Positions 44,679 through 52,159 of a DNA stretch of 64,000 nucleotides are shown here, one piece after another. The DNA comes from Larkinella insperata (lineage in GTDB: Bacteria > Bacteroidota > Bacteroidia > Cytophagales > Spirosomataceae). Position 1 is the first letter of the stretch. Each line of letters opens with the position of its first letter. The notes below the pieces were generated by a model. That model saw only the letters and a list, made by a program, of their open reading frames with translations, searched no databases and was not told the DNA's origin. A program made the position numbers and the translations under genes. The stretch lies in assembly GCF_026248825.1 (NCBI RefSeq), contig NZ_CP110973.1, positions 5,043,501 through 5,107,500 of the forward strand. The letters run 5' to 3'.

Positions 44679-45569
44679 ATGGCTATAGAACTATTACCAA
44701 TCGATCGCGTTTCCAAAAACGATAAGTCGCTGTTTCAGGAGGAGTACTTCAAAAAGCATAAACCCGCCGTCATCAAGGATTTCTGCCACGACTGGCCCGC
44801 TTACCAAAACTGGTCTTTTGACAAACTAAAAGAACGGGCCGGGCACTTAACCGTGGACCTATACAACAACAAGCCCGCCGACCCCGACAAAAGCACCATG
44901 TTTGTGGACGAGCGCATGAATTTTGGGGAATACCTCGACAAGATTGCTTCCAACGAAGAGGTTCAGCTGCGGATTTTTCTCTTCAATATTTTCAAACACA
45001 TTCCGTCGCTCAAGAAAGACATTCTGAAGCCCAATCTGGTCAACGGCTTTGCCATGAGCCTGCCGTTTATGTTCTACGGCGGGGCGGGTTCCATTGTACA
45101 CATGCACTACGACATCGACATGTCGCACGTTTTTCTGACGCAGTTTGTGGGCCGCAAGCGCGTGGTGCTGTTTGCGCCCGAGTACACGCCGTTGCTGTAC
45201 CGTTTGCCCTTTTCGGTCATTACGTACACGAACGTCAACAACCCCGATTACGAAAAATACCCCGGTCTGCAGCATGTCAAAGGCTACGAATGTACGCTGG
45301 ATTACGGCGAAACGATTTATATTCCCGCCGGATACTGGCACTACATTGAGTACATCGACGGCGGGTACGCGCTGGCGCTCCGGGTGCTCAACGAGTCGTG
45401 GCTGAAACGGATTCGGGGGGCCTGGAACCTGCTCGGCGAGATGCGGATCGACAATTTCATGAAGAAATACTTCACCAAACCGTGGTTTGAATACAAAAAC
45501 CGCAAGGCATTCGAAAACGCGAACGAAGCCATCAAACAGTTCAGCCGGCCGGAGGAACTAGTGCTGTAA
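44679..45569 (+). CDS. JmjC-like cupin protein (Fe(II)/2-oxoglutarate oxygenase-like)
   Basis: The 296-aa cytoplasmic protein resembles the cupin-8/JmjC hydroxylase group (FIH and HSPBAP1 relatives). HKPAVIKDFCHDWPA is near the N-terminus, the iron site HMHYDID (His-x-Asp) near 148-154, FVGRKRVVLFAPEY next, and the distal His in IPAGYWHYIEY near 218. These enzymes hydroxylate proteins or small molecules with iron, oxygen and 2-oxoglutarate. The target is unknown. It is preceded by phased direct repeats, which suggests two-component control. Confidence 0.85.
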   Translation: MAIELLPIDRVSKNDKSLFQEEYFKKHKPAVIKDFCHDWPAYQNWSFDKLKERAGHLTVDLYNNKPADPDKSTMFVDERMNFGEYLDKIASNEEVQLRIFLFNIFKHIPSLKKDILKPNLVNGFAMSLPFMFYGGAGSIVHMHYDIDMSHVFLTQFVGRKRVVLFAPEYTPLLYRLPFSVITYTNVNNPDYEKYPGLQHVKGYECTLDYGETIYIPAGYWHYIEYIDGGYALALRVLNESWLKRIRGAWNLLGEMRIDNFMKKYFTKPWFEYKNRKAFENANEAIKQFSRPEELVL

Positions 45570-45670
45570 AAGTTGCGCTGACTGATCCGCAACTATTTCA
45601 TGGTATTCTGAGCGTCCACCGGGTGCATCCAGAATGCCTTTTTTTATGGCTTATTGCCTAAATAATCCTC

Positions 45671-45707
45671 TTTTTGTTATAGTATTTCAGAAAATCACCT
45701 ACCTTCG
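45671..45707 (+). promoter_or_regulatory. Promoter of the GH140 gene
   Basis: TTTTTGTTATAG (45671-45682) and TACCTTCG (45700-45707, one mismatch to TAnnTTTG) with 23 bases between TTTG and TA. The upstream block and spacing are identical to the promoter at 36186-36222 on the other strand. Confidence 0.65.
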
Positions 45708-45718
45708 GGCTGACAATA

Positions 45719-45737
45719 CTCTACTCTACTGTACTTA
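45719..45737 (+). promoter_or_regulatory. Candidate operator of the GH140 gene (shared 15-mer)
   Basis: CTCTACTCTACTGTA followed by CTTA, 11 bases after the -7 box and 29 bases before the ATG. It is identical over 15 bases to the element at 36164-36178 (other strand). Confidence 0.65.
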
Positions 45738-45765
45738 TCATAAAAGAGCTTATCCTATTCCACTC

Positions 45766-47169
45766 ATGAAACGCTGGATGCTGCTGGCCGGGCTGCTGCT
45801 GACACACGGAATCACGTACGCCCAAACTCCTTTTTCTCACGGCCGTCTGCGGGTTTCCGACAACAAACGGTATCTGGTGCACCAGGACGGTACGCCTTTT
45901 TTCTGGCTGGGCGACACGGCCTGGGAGCTTTTCCACCGGCTGAATCGCGAGGACGCCGACCGCTACCTGAAACGCCGGGCCGAGCAGGGCTTTACGGTGG
46001 TGCAGGCCGTGGCCCTGGCCGAAATTGACGGCTTGAATGATCCCAATTCGTTAGGTGAGAGACCGTTGCAGAACAACGATCCGACGAAGCCCAACGAAGC
46101 CTACTTCAAACACGTCGATTACATCATCGGGAAAGCCGCCGAAAACGGTATTGTGGTGGCCCTGCTGCCGACCTGGGGCGACAAACTCAATAAATCGACC
46201 TGGGGCAAAGGGCCGGAGATTTTCAATACCGCCAACGCCCGGGTGTTTGGCCGCTGGCTGGGCAATCGCTACAAAAACCGCGACAACATCGTCTGGGTGA
46301 TGGGCGGGGACCGTACTCCGCGCGACAATTCCGAAGACGTCGCCGTTTGGCGGGCCATGGCCGAGGGCGTGGCCGATGGGGTGGGCGGGCACGACATGGC
46401 CCTGATGAGTTTTCACCCGCAACCCAACGCGCTGGAAATGGGCGGTTCCTCGCACTGGTTTCACAACGACAACTGGCTGGACTTCAACATGCTGCAAAAC
46501 GGGCACTGCCGCGACACACCCACGCACGACAAAATCGCCTTCGTCTACAACCGGACCCCGGCCAAACCCGTGATCGACGCCGAACCGATTTACGAAGACC
46601 ATCCGGTTTGTTTCAGCGTGCAGGATCTGGGCACGTCCAACGCCTACGATGTGCGGAAATACGCCTACCTGGATTTGTTTGCCGGAGCGCACGGCCACAC
46701 CTACGGCTGCCACGACATCTGGCAGATGTATTCGCCGGGCAGGGAACCCGTCAATGGGCCGCACTTTCCTTGGTACGACGCCCTGAACCTGCCAGCGGCC
46801 AACCAGATGCAGTTTGTCCGGCGCCTGATGGAGTCGCGGCCGCTGCTGGACCGGGTGCCCGATCAGTCGCTGATTGCCGAAAACAATTACGTTCCGGCCG
46901 AGCGGATTCAGGCCACGCGCGGCAAGGATTACGCCTTTGTCTATACGGCCGCCGGAAAGCCGTTTACGCTGCAACTGGGCAAGATTTCCGGGAAAGAAGT
47001 GAAAGCTTATTGGTTTGATCCGCGCAAAGGGGAGGTCAAACCGGCGGGCACGTTTGCCAACCAGGGCCGCCAGTCGATGAAACCGCCCACGACGGGTTAT
47101 GGTCAGGACTGGGTGCTGATCGTGGACGATGCCGCCAAAAATTTCGCGATGCCCGTAGCCGCGCGGTAA
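45766..47169 (+). CDS. Glycoside hydrolase family 140 protein (DUF4038; apiosidase family)
   Basis: The 467-aa protein has a signal peptide (about 1-20, ends ITYAQ), then the DUF4038 TIM barrel: RYLVHQDGTPFFWLGDTAWE, QGFTVVQAVALAEIDGLN, WVMGGDRTPRDN (Asp182 candidate) and VIDAEPIYEDHP (Glu273 candidate). A C-terminal beta domain contains AFVYTAAGKPFTLQLG. The founding GH140 enzyme, from Bacteroides thetaiotaomicron, removes apiose from rhamnogalacturonan II side chains. The start is the ATG at 45766, which gives a proper signal peptide; the frame is open 44 codons upstream through the promoter. It shares promoter and operator sequence with the sugar-uptake operon. Confidence 0.87.
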   Translation: MKRWMLLAGLLLTHGITYAQTPFSHGRLRVSDNKRYLVHQDGTPFFWLGDTAWELFHRLNREDADRYLKRRAEQGFTVVQAVALAEIDGLNDPNSLGERPLQNNDPTKPNEAYFKHVDYIIGKAAENGIVVALLPTWGDKLNKSTWGKGPEIFNTANARVFGRWLGNRYKNRDNIVWVMGGDRTPRDNSEDVAVWRAMAEGVADGVGGHDMALMSFHPQPNALEMGGSSHWFHNDNWLDFNMLQNGHCRDTPTHDKIAFVYNRTPAKPVIDAEPIYEDHPVCFSVQDLGTSNAYDVRKYAYLDLFAGAHGHTYGCHDIWQMYSPGREPVNGPHFPWYDALNLPAANQMQFVRRLMESRPLLDRVPDQSLIAENNYVPAERIQATRGKDYAFVYTAAGKPFTLQLGKISGKEVKAYWFDPRKGEVKPAGTFANQGRQSMKPPTTGYGQDWVLIVDDAAKNFAMPVAAR

Positions 47170-47170
47170 T

Positions 47171-47225
47171 TTTCACCCTAAAAAAGCCGCCCCACGATCT
47201 GTGGGGCGGCTTTTTTAGGGTGAAA
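47171..47225. terminator. Bidirectional intrinsic terminator
   Basis: A perfect 25-bp stem with a GATCT loop (left arm TTTCACCCTAAAAAAGCCGC then CCCAC). A and T runs on both sides let it end both the GH140 gene (plus) and the convergent efflux operon (minus). Confidence 0.95.
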
Positions 47226-47236
47226 CCGGTTTGCAA

Positions 47237-48823
47237 TCAATACGGAATAACCCTGGAGCTGAAATAAGTCAGGGTCCGGCGGGCAAACGGGAAGAGGACA
47301 ATCAGCATCATGACGGCCAGAAGAAGCGCGGCAATCAGGGCGTAATAATCCATGAAGTACTGCAATTGCGCCTGGAGATCAACGGCTTTCCCCAGCAGTT
47401 TGGAGGCTGCTTGTCCGGCCTGATCCGGGGCCAGACCGCCGTTCAAAAGCTGTTGCCGGTACAGGCCCAGGCGCTCGGCGGTGTAGGGGTTCAGTTGGGT
47501 AACCGATTCCTGCAACTGGTGGTAATGCCGACTTTTGCCCAACAATTGAAAGAAGTTGATCAGCGCCATGCTCAGGGTGAAACCCAGAAACCGGAAAACC
47601 ACACCCACCGCCGTTGCGGACGGGCCAACGGCCGCCGGAACCGCCGAAACCGTAAAGCTCACCACCGGCACCATCAGCGCGCCTACGCCCAACCCCTGAA
47701 TGAACAGCGGTAAAACATAGGTCGACGCATCGGCCCGGGCTGCAAACAGAGAATACATCATGCCGTGGAAAAACGCCAGCAATCCGAACCCCGTCAGCCA
47801 CATCAGCCGCCGGTTTTTGTTGAGCAGCAACAGCCGGGCCGTTACCGTCATGCTGAGAATTACGCCCACCAGATTGGCCAGCATCAGGTACGAAATATGC
47901 AGCGGGTCAAGGCCCAGGGCATTGGCCAGAAACGACGAAGTTTGCCCCAAAGCGCCCCGGCACACGTACAGCACCACCAGCAACAGCAGGCCAATGCGGT
48001 AGTTGCGGTACCGAAAGATCGTCAGGTTGATGTAGGGCCGTTTGAGGGCCGTTTGCCGAAGCAGAAAGCAGCCCAGAAGCAAGAACAGCGTCAGCGCACC
48101 GGCCCGGATGCGTGGATCTTCCAGCCAGTTGTATTGCTGGCCGTACACCAACAGGTAACCCGTCAGCGTCAGCACCACGGCGTAGAAAACAAAGCTGATC
48201 CCGTCAATCTGGTAGAGCGGAATCCGGCGTTTGATTCGCACGTCGTTCATGGTCACCATCAAAAGGGCCGCCCCCGGCACTTGCAGGTAAATCAGGGCTT
48301 TGTACAGCACGTTGAAATCGTACTGGGTCAGCAGCCAGGCCGCCAGCATCAGCGACAGCGGGGCCGAACACAGCAGAATCCCGTAAAAAATGGAATACCC
48401 CATCGTCCGCGCCCGGCTCGTTTCCAGCCGCGAGAACAGAAGCGTCATGCCGCTACCGGCCACCCCGCTGCTGAAAATTCCCTCCAGAAACCGCAGGCCG
48501 ATAAACACCGCCGGGTGGTGGGTATTGTAAAAAACCAGGTTGCTGGCCGTGAGCAGAAACAGACCGAGCAGAAAATAATGTTTCGTCGCAAAAAAGCTTA
48601 AAAACCGTTGTTCGAGCGGAAAAAAACTGGTCAGGGCCGCGTAGTAAATCACGATGGAAAACTGCACGTCGGCGGGTTCAATGCCGTAATAGCCGGCCGC
48701 TTCGGTGACGTTTCCGGCGTAAATGCCCAGGATGAAAAGTCCCGGCAGCAGGACCAGAAAAATGGTCACCCGAACGAGCCATTCGGGGACCCAGGGTTTG
48801 AAAACGGGCCGGGCAGGGGTCAT
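47237..48823 (-). CDS. MFS drug:proton antiporter (DHA2/EmrB-like)
   Basis: The 528-aa inner-membrane protein has about 14 hydrophobic segments, the count of the DHA2 family. Motif-like stretches include FLEGIFSSGVAGSGMTLLFSRL and GLGVGALMVPVVSFTVSAV (motif C region). With the periplasmic adaptor and TolC-like channel encoded upstream it would form a three-part efflux pump. Its ATG overlaps the adaptor stop (ATGA), so translation depends on the adaptor frame, which is broken (see 48820-49891). It ends at the shared terminator. Confidence 0.9.
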   Translation of the reverse strand: MTPARPVFKPWVPEWLVRVTIFLVLLPGLFILGIYAGNVTEAAGYYGIEPADVQFSIVIYYAALTSFFPLEQRFLSFFATKHYFLLGLFLLTASNLVFYNTHHPAVFIGLRFLEGIFSSGVAGSGMTLLFSRLETSRARTMGYSIFYGILLCSAPLSLMLAAWLLTQYDFNVLYKALIYLQVPGAALLMVTMNDVRIKRRIPLYQIDGISFVFYAVVLTLTGYLLVYGQQYNWLEDPRIRAGALTLFLLLGCFLLRQTALKRPYINLTIFRYRNYRIGLLLLVVLYVCRGALGQTSSFLANALGLDPLHISYLMLANLVGVILSMTVTARLLLLNKNRRLMWLTGFGLLAFFHGMMYSLFAARADASTYVLPLFIQGLGVGALMVPVVSFTVSAVPAAVGPSATAVGVVFRFLGFTLSMALINFFQLLGKSRHYHQLQESVTQLNPYTAERLGLYRQQLLNGGLAPDQAGQAASKLLGKAVDLQAQLQYFMDYYALIAALLLAVMMLIVLFPFARRTLTYFSSRVIPY

Positions 48824-49891
48824 GAGTTAGGGGTTTTCTGGAGGATGACCTCCGCATTCATACCCGCCCGCAGGGGCTCCAGCTTGTCTTTGGCGTCCGT
48901 CAGCTTAATCCGTACCGGAATCCGTTGCGCAATCTTGACGAAGTTACCCGTGGCGTTGTCCGGCGGCAGCAGCGAAAACCGCGAACCCGTAGCCGCCGAC
49001 AGCGACACGATATTGCCGTGGAAGGTTTCCCCCCGGAAACGCGTCGGTCTGAATCTGGACGGTCTGGCCGATGTGCATGTGCTTGATCTGGGTTTCTTTG
49101 TAATTGGCGATCACCCATTTGCCTTCCTGCGCGTCCACCAGAAACGCCAGCGTCTGGCCCGCCTGAACCAGTTGGCCCTTCTGAATGGTTTTCCGGCCCA
49201 GCTTGCCGTCGTACGGTGCCGTGATGACCGTGTAGGAAAGCTCCAGTTTGATCCGGTCCACCACGGCCTGCCGACGCTGGATTTCGGCCAGGGCCACCGC
49301 CCGCTGCGCCTTGATGTCGTCGGTTTTCGCCAGCGAAGCCTGGTACGAATTTTCCAGGGCCTGAAGGTCGGCTTTCGCCACGTCGAGGGCCGTTTTCACG
49401 TTTTCGAATTGTTGCCGGGTAACGGATTCAGTTTCCAGCAATTTCTGGTACCGTTCAAAATCCTGCTGCTGCTTCCAGAGTTTGGCCCGGGCCGCACCGA
49501 TCTGCGACTGACTGACCAGCGCGTTTTTGACCGAGGTGGTGGTGTTGCTGGCCAGAACCTGAAGCTGGGCGTTGGCGTTGGCCAGTGCGGCACGGGCTTC
49601 GGCTAGTTGGATGCGGCATTCCCGGTCGTCGATCACCGCCAGCGTGTCGCCTTCCTTGACGGCTTGGTCGTCGGTGTAATACACGTCCTGAATATACCCC
49701 GTTACTTTGGAGGTAACGGGGTTGATGTATTCTTCAATCTGGGCGTCGTTGGTGGCTTCGTAATGCCAGAGTTCCCAGGCCGTGTAGCCCCCCCAGCCGA
49801 GCAGCGCCAGACCCAGCGCCCCAGCGATCCAGGCCGTTACGTTTGTAATCAGCCGATCGGTTTTTGAATGATCTTGGTGAGTCGTTTTCAT
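48820..49891 (-). pseudogene. Membrane-fusion adaptor (HlyD/EmrA-like), frameshifted
   Basis: The first frame (49891 to 48944) gives an N-terminal TM anchor (WIAGALGLALLGWGGYTAW), a biotinyl-lipoyl-like half, a long coiled coil and the barrel start ending QIQTDAFPGG. It then turns to unrelated residues. The correct continuation (GETFHGNIVSLSAATGSRFS to AEVILQKTPNS) is in another frame down to 48820. The switch is at a run of six C (plus strand 49029-49034); one base fewer restores a full adaptor of about 356 aa. It could be a true mutation, a phase-variable tract or a sequencing error. The last codons overlap the start of the MFS gene. Confidence 0.85.
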
Positions 49892-49895
49892 GTTG

Positions 49896-51227
49896 TTAAA
49901 GTTTTCCCGTTGCGTTCAGGAGCTGGTAATAGTGTAACTGGCTGGTCAAACGGGCCGAAGCCAGGTCGAATTGCGCCTGGAGTTGCTGGTTGTCCGCGTC
50001 GAGCAGATCGGTCAGCAGGGCCAGTTGGTTGAAATAGCTGTTGTTGACAATCCGGTAGTTTTCGGCGGCCTGTTTGATGTTCAATTGGGCCACGTCGATG
50101 CGTTGGAGCGATTCCTGGTAGCGGGTATACGCTTCATTCACGGCCTGTTTAACCTCATCCTTCACCTCCGTCTGCGCCACCTGCTGCCGCTGCAGATCCA
50201 TCCGGGCCGCCTGCTCCTTGTGTTTGTTGTGGTAGAGCGACGAAATCGGGTAGGAAATCTTCAGGCCGGCCTGCCCAAAACCGTAGAGCGACGGAGCATA
50301 GGGGTAAAACAGAATCTGCGGATACGCGTATTGGTAGCGGGCAAACAAGCCTACTTTGGGCTGCCGGTTGGCCTGCACTTCCTTGCTCTGCAGTTCGCGC
50401 CGTTGCGTTTGCTGACTGGCCAGTTTCAGCGCGTGCGATCCGTCGTAGGCGTCGGCCAGGTAATCGGTGTACGTACCGGCCAGTGGCACCGTCTGAAGCT
50501 CATCGCTCGGTCGGATGCGGGTGGTGTCGGGCAGTCCGATAAGCAGGTCCAGCTTCTGGTTGGCCAGGTTGATGTTGTTTTTAATCTCGACCTGCTTCAT
50601 CTGCTGCCGGGAAAGCTGCAGTTCGGCGCGCAGCAGATCACTCCGCAGCACAACCCCGTTCTTGTGCAGTTCCCGAATCTGATCGAGCCGTTTGCGGGCT
50701 TCCTGGATGTCCTGGTGAATCAGGTCGCGGAAAATCCGGTTGCGTTGCAGGTCCAGGAAAACCGCCGTTACGCGCAGTTTGACATCCGAAGTGGCCTGCG
50801 CTTTTTGCTCCGTTACCAGGCGGTGCGCCACTTCCTCGCTTTCAATCCGGGTGCGCAGCTTGTGGCCGTTGTAAAGATTCAGGTACGCTTCGGTTTCCAA
50901 TTGAAAGGAATTGTGCAGAATCGGCAGGTTGGTGGGTTCGTTGAACAGACCGTTCTCGTAGACCGGAAAGCTGCTGATGCGGGCGTATTCCGTTCCGGCG
51001 TTGATATCCGGAAGCCGTTCGGCTTTGGCGTCCCGTACCCGCTGTTCGCTGGCGGCAACGGCCAATGCTCCCTGTTGAACGGTTTTGTTGCTGGCTTCGG
51101 CCTTTTGCCAGGCTTCCGCCAGCGTCAACGGCTGCTCCTGAGCGGCCGCTGGCTGGGCGGATACGGGTTTTATAACGTTGATGATGAGCAACAACCGTAA
51201 CAGGGTTGCCCGTGTACTCGCTTTCAT
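49896..51227 (-). CDS. TolC-like outer-membrane efflux channel
   Basis: The 443-aa protein has a signal peptide (LLRLLLIINVIKPVSAQPAA). Two alpha-helical/beta repeats of the outer-membrane efflux family are marked by LTLAEAWQKAEASNKTVQQG, then LNIKQAAENYRIVNNSYFN and LLTDLLDADNQQLQAQFDLA. It forms the channel of the pump made with the adaptor and MFS genes that follow (4-base gap to the adaptor). It is first in the operon, divergent from the AraC gene. Confidence 0.9.
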   Translation of the reverse strand: MKASTRATLLRLLLIINVIKPVSAQPAAAQEQPLTLAEAWQKAEASNKTVQQGALAVAASEQRVRDAKAERLPDINAGTEYARISSFPVYENGLFNEPTNLPILHNSFQLETEAYLNLYNGHKLRTRIESEEVAHRLVTEQKAQATSDVKLRVTAVFLDLQRNRIFRDLIHQDIQEARKRLDQIRELHKNGVVLRSDLLRAELQLSRQQMKQVEIKNNINLANQKLDLLIGLPDTTRIRPSDELQTVPLAGTYTDYLADAYDGSHALKLASQQTQRRELQSKEVQANRQPKVGLFARYQYAYPQILFYPYAPSLYGFGQAGLKISYPISSLYHNKHKEQAARMDLQRQQVAQTEVKDEVKQAVNEAYTRYQESLQRIDVAQLNIKQAAENYRIVNNSYFNQLALLTDLLDADNQQLQAQFDLASARLTSQLHYYQLLNATGKL

Positions 51228-51249
51228 GGTTTGCTCTCGTTTTGATAGA

Positions 51250-51257
51250 CAAAGGTA
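51250..51257 (-). promoter_or_regulatory. -7 box of the efflux operon promoter
   Basis: On the minus strand TACCTTTG, a perfect TAnnTTTG, 23 bases before the TolC ATG. No clear -33 element. Confidence 0.55.
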
Positions 51258-51316
51258 CGGAGCACGTTTGTCGGCGATTTTATCTAATTTGCCAATTATT
51301 TGTTCAATTCGGCCAC

Positions 51317-52120
51317 ATGCAGACAGATGCGTATTCGTATTTCTCGGGTTATTTTGACGCCATTGACCAGGTACCGGATGCGGTCTATGTGCTGCACGAA
51401 CGGCAGGAACACCGTTTTCCGTTTCATAAACACCACAAAGGGCAGTTGACCTACATTGAAGGCGGGTTGGCCTATCTGAACACCACGGACAAGGCGTATT
51501 TTCTGCCCGCCCGGCATTACATCTGGATTCCGCCCCACCTGGAACATTACGTTCAGCATTCGGGTCCGGCGCTGATTGTCCGTAACATCTACTTTCCGGA
51601 TGAAGCCGATCGGGAACATCCGTTTTTCCGTCACCTAGGCATTTATCCGGTGAGCAATCTGCTGCTGGAAATGATTGTGTTTACGCAGGGCTGGAAAGGG
51701 AACGTTCGGCCCGGGGGGACGCATTTTTAGTTTTTGCGGACGTTGAAGCACATTCTGCCGGAAATCAGCCAGCACCCCCTGCCAATTGTCCTGCCGGTGA
51801 CCGACAACGAACGGTTGCTGCCTGTCATACACTACATTCACCAGCACCTGGGCGATCCACTGCAACTGCCGGAGGTGGCCGAACGGTTTGGGTTCAGCGT
51901 CCGGAGCCTGTCGCGGCTGTTCCGGAAGGCCATCAACAGTTCATTTGGGCAGTATCTGAAGCTGTGCCGCATCATCCGGGGCATGGAGGAACTGCTGCAG
52001 ACGGATAAGTCGGTCAGCGAAATTGCCTACGATGCAGGGTACACCAGCCTGTCGACGTTCAGCAACACGTTTCTCAAACTGGTCAACCAGCGGCCGGGCG
52101 ATTTCCGGGCCATGAAATAA
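51317..52120 (+). pseudogene. AraC-family regulator interrupted by an in-frame stop
   Basis: Starting at the ATG at 51317, the first part is a cupin-like effector domain (FPFHKHHKGQLTYIEGGLAY, WIPPHLEHYVQH). It runs to a TAG at 51728-51730. The same frame continues at once with FLRTLKHILPEIS and a complete AraC DNA-binding domain: LPEVAERFGFSVRSLSRLFR, then SVSEIAYDAGYTSLSTFSNTF. No frameshift is needed; a sense codon at the TAG gives an intact 267-aa regulator. It is divergent from the efflux operon it probably controls. Possibly a real nonsense mutation, possibly a base error. Confidence 0.85.
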
Positions 52121-52159
52121 ACAGGACCCGAAAACCACCCGGCGACGGTATCAAGACAG

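Noticed and set aside
48820..49008. 62-codon ORF as a separate gene
   Set aside because: It is the C-terminal part of the frameshifted efflux adaptor.
49971..51200. 409-codon ORF opposite the TolC-like gene
   Set aside because: Antisense shadow of a well-supported gene.
51734..52120. 128-codon ORF as a stand-alone HTH protein
   Set aside because: Same frame as the upstream effector domain and directly continues an AraC family protein past one stop codon.
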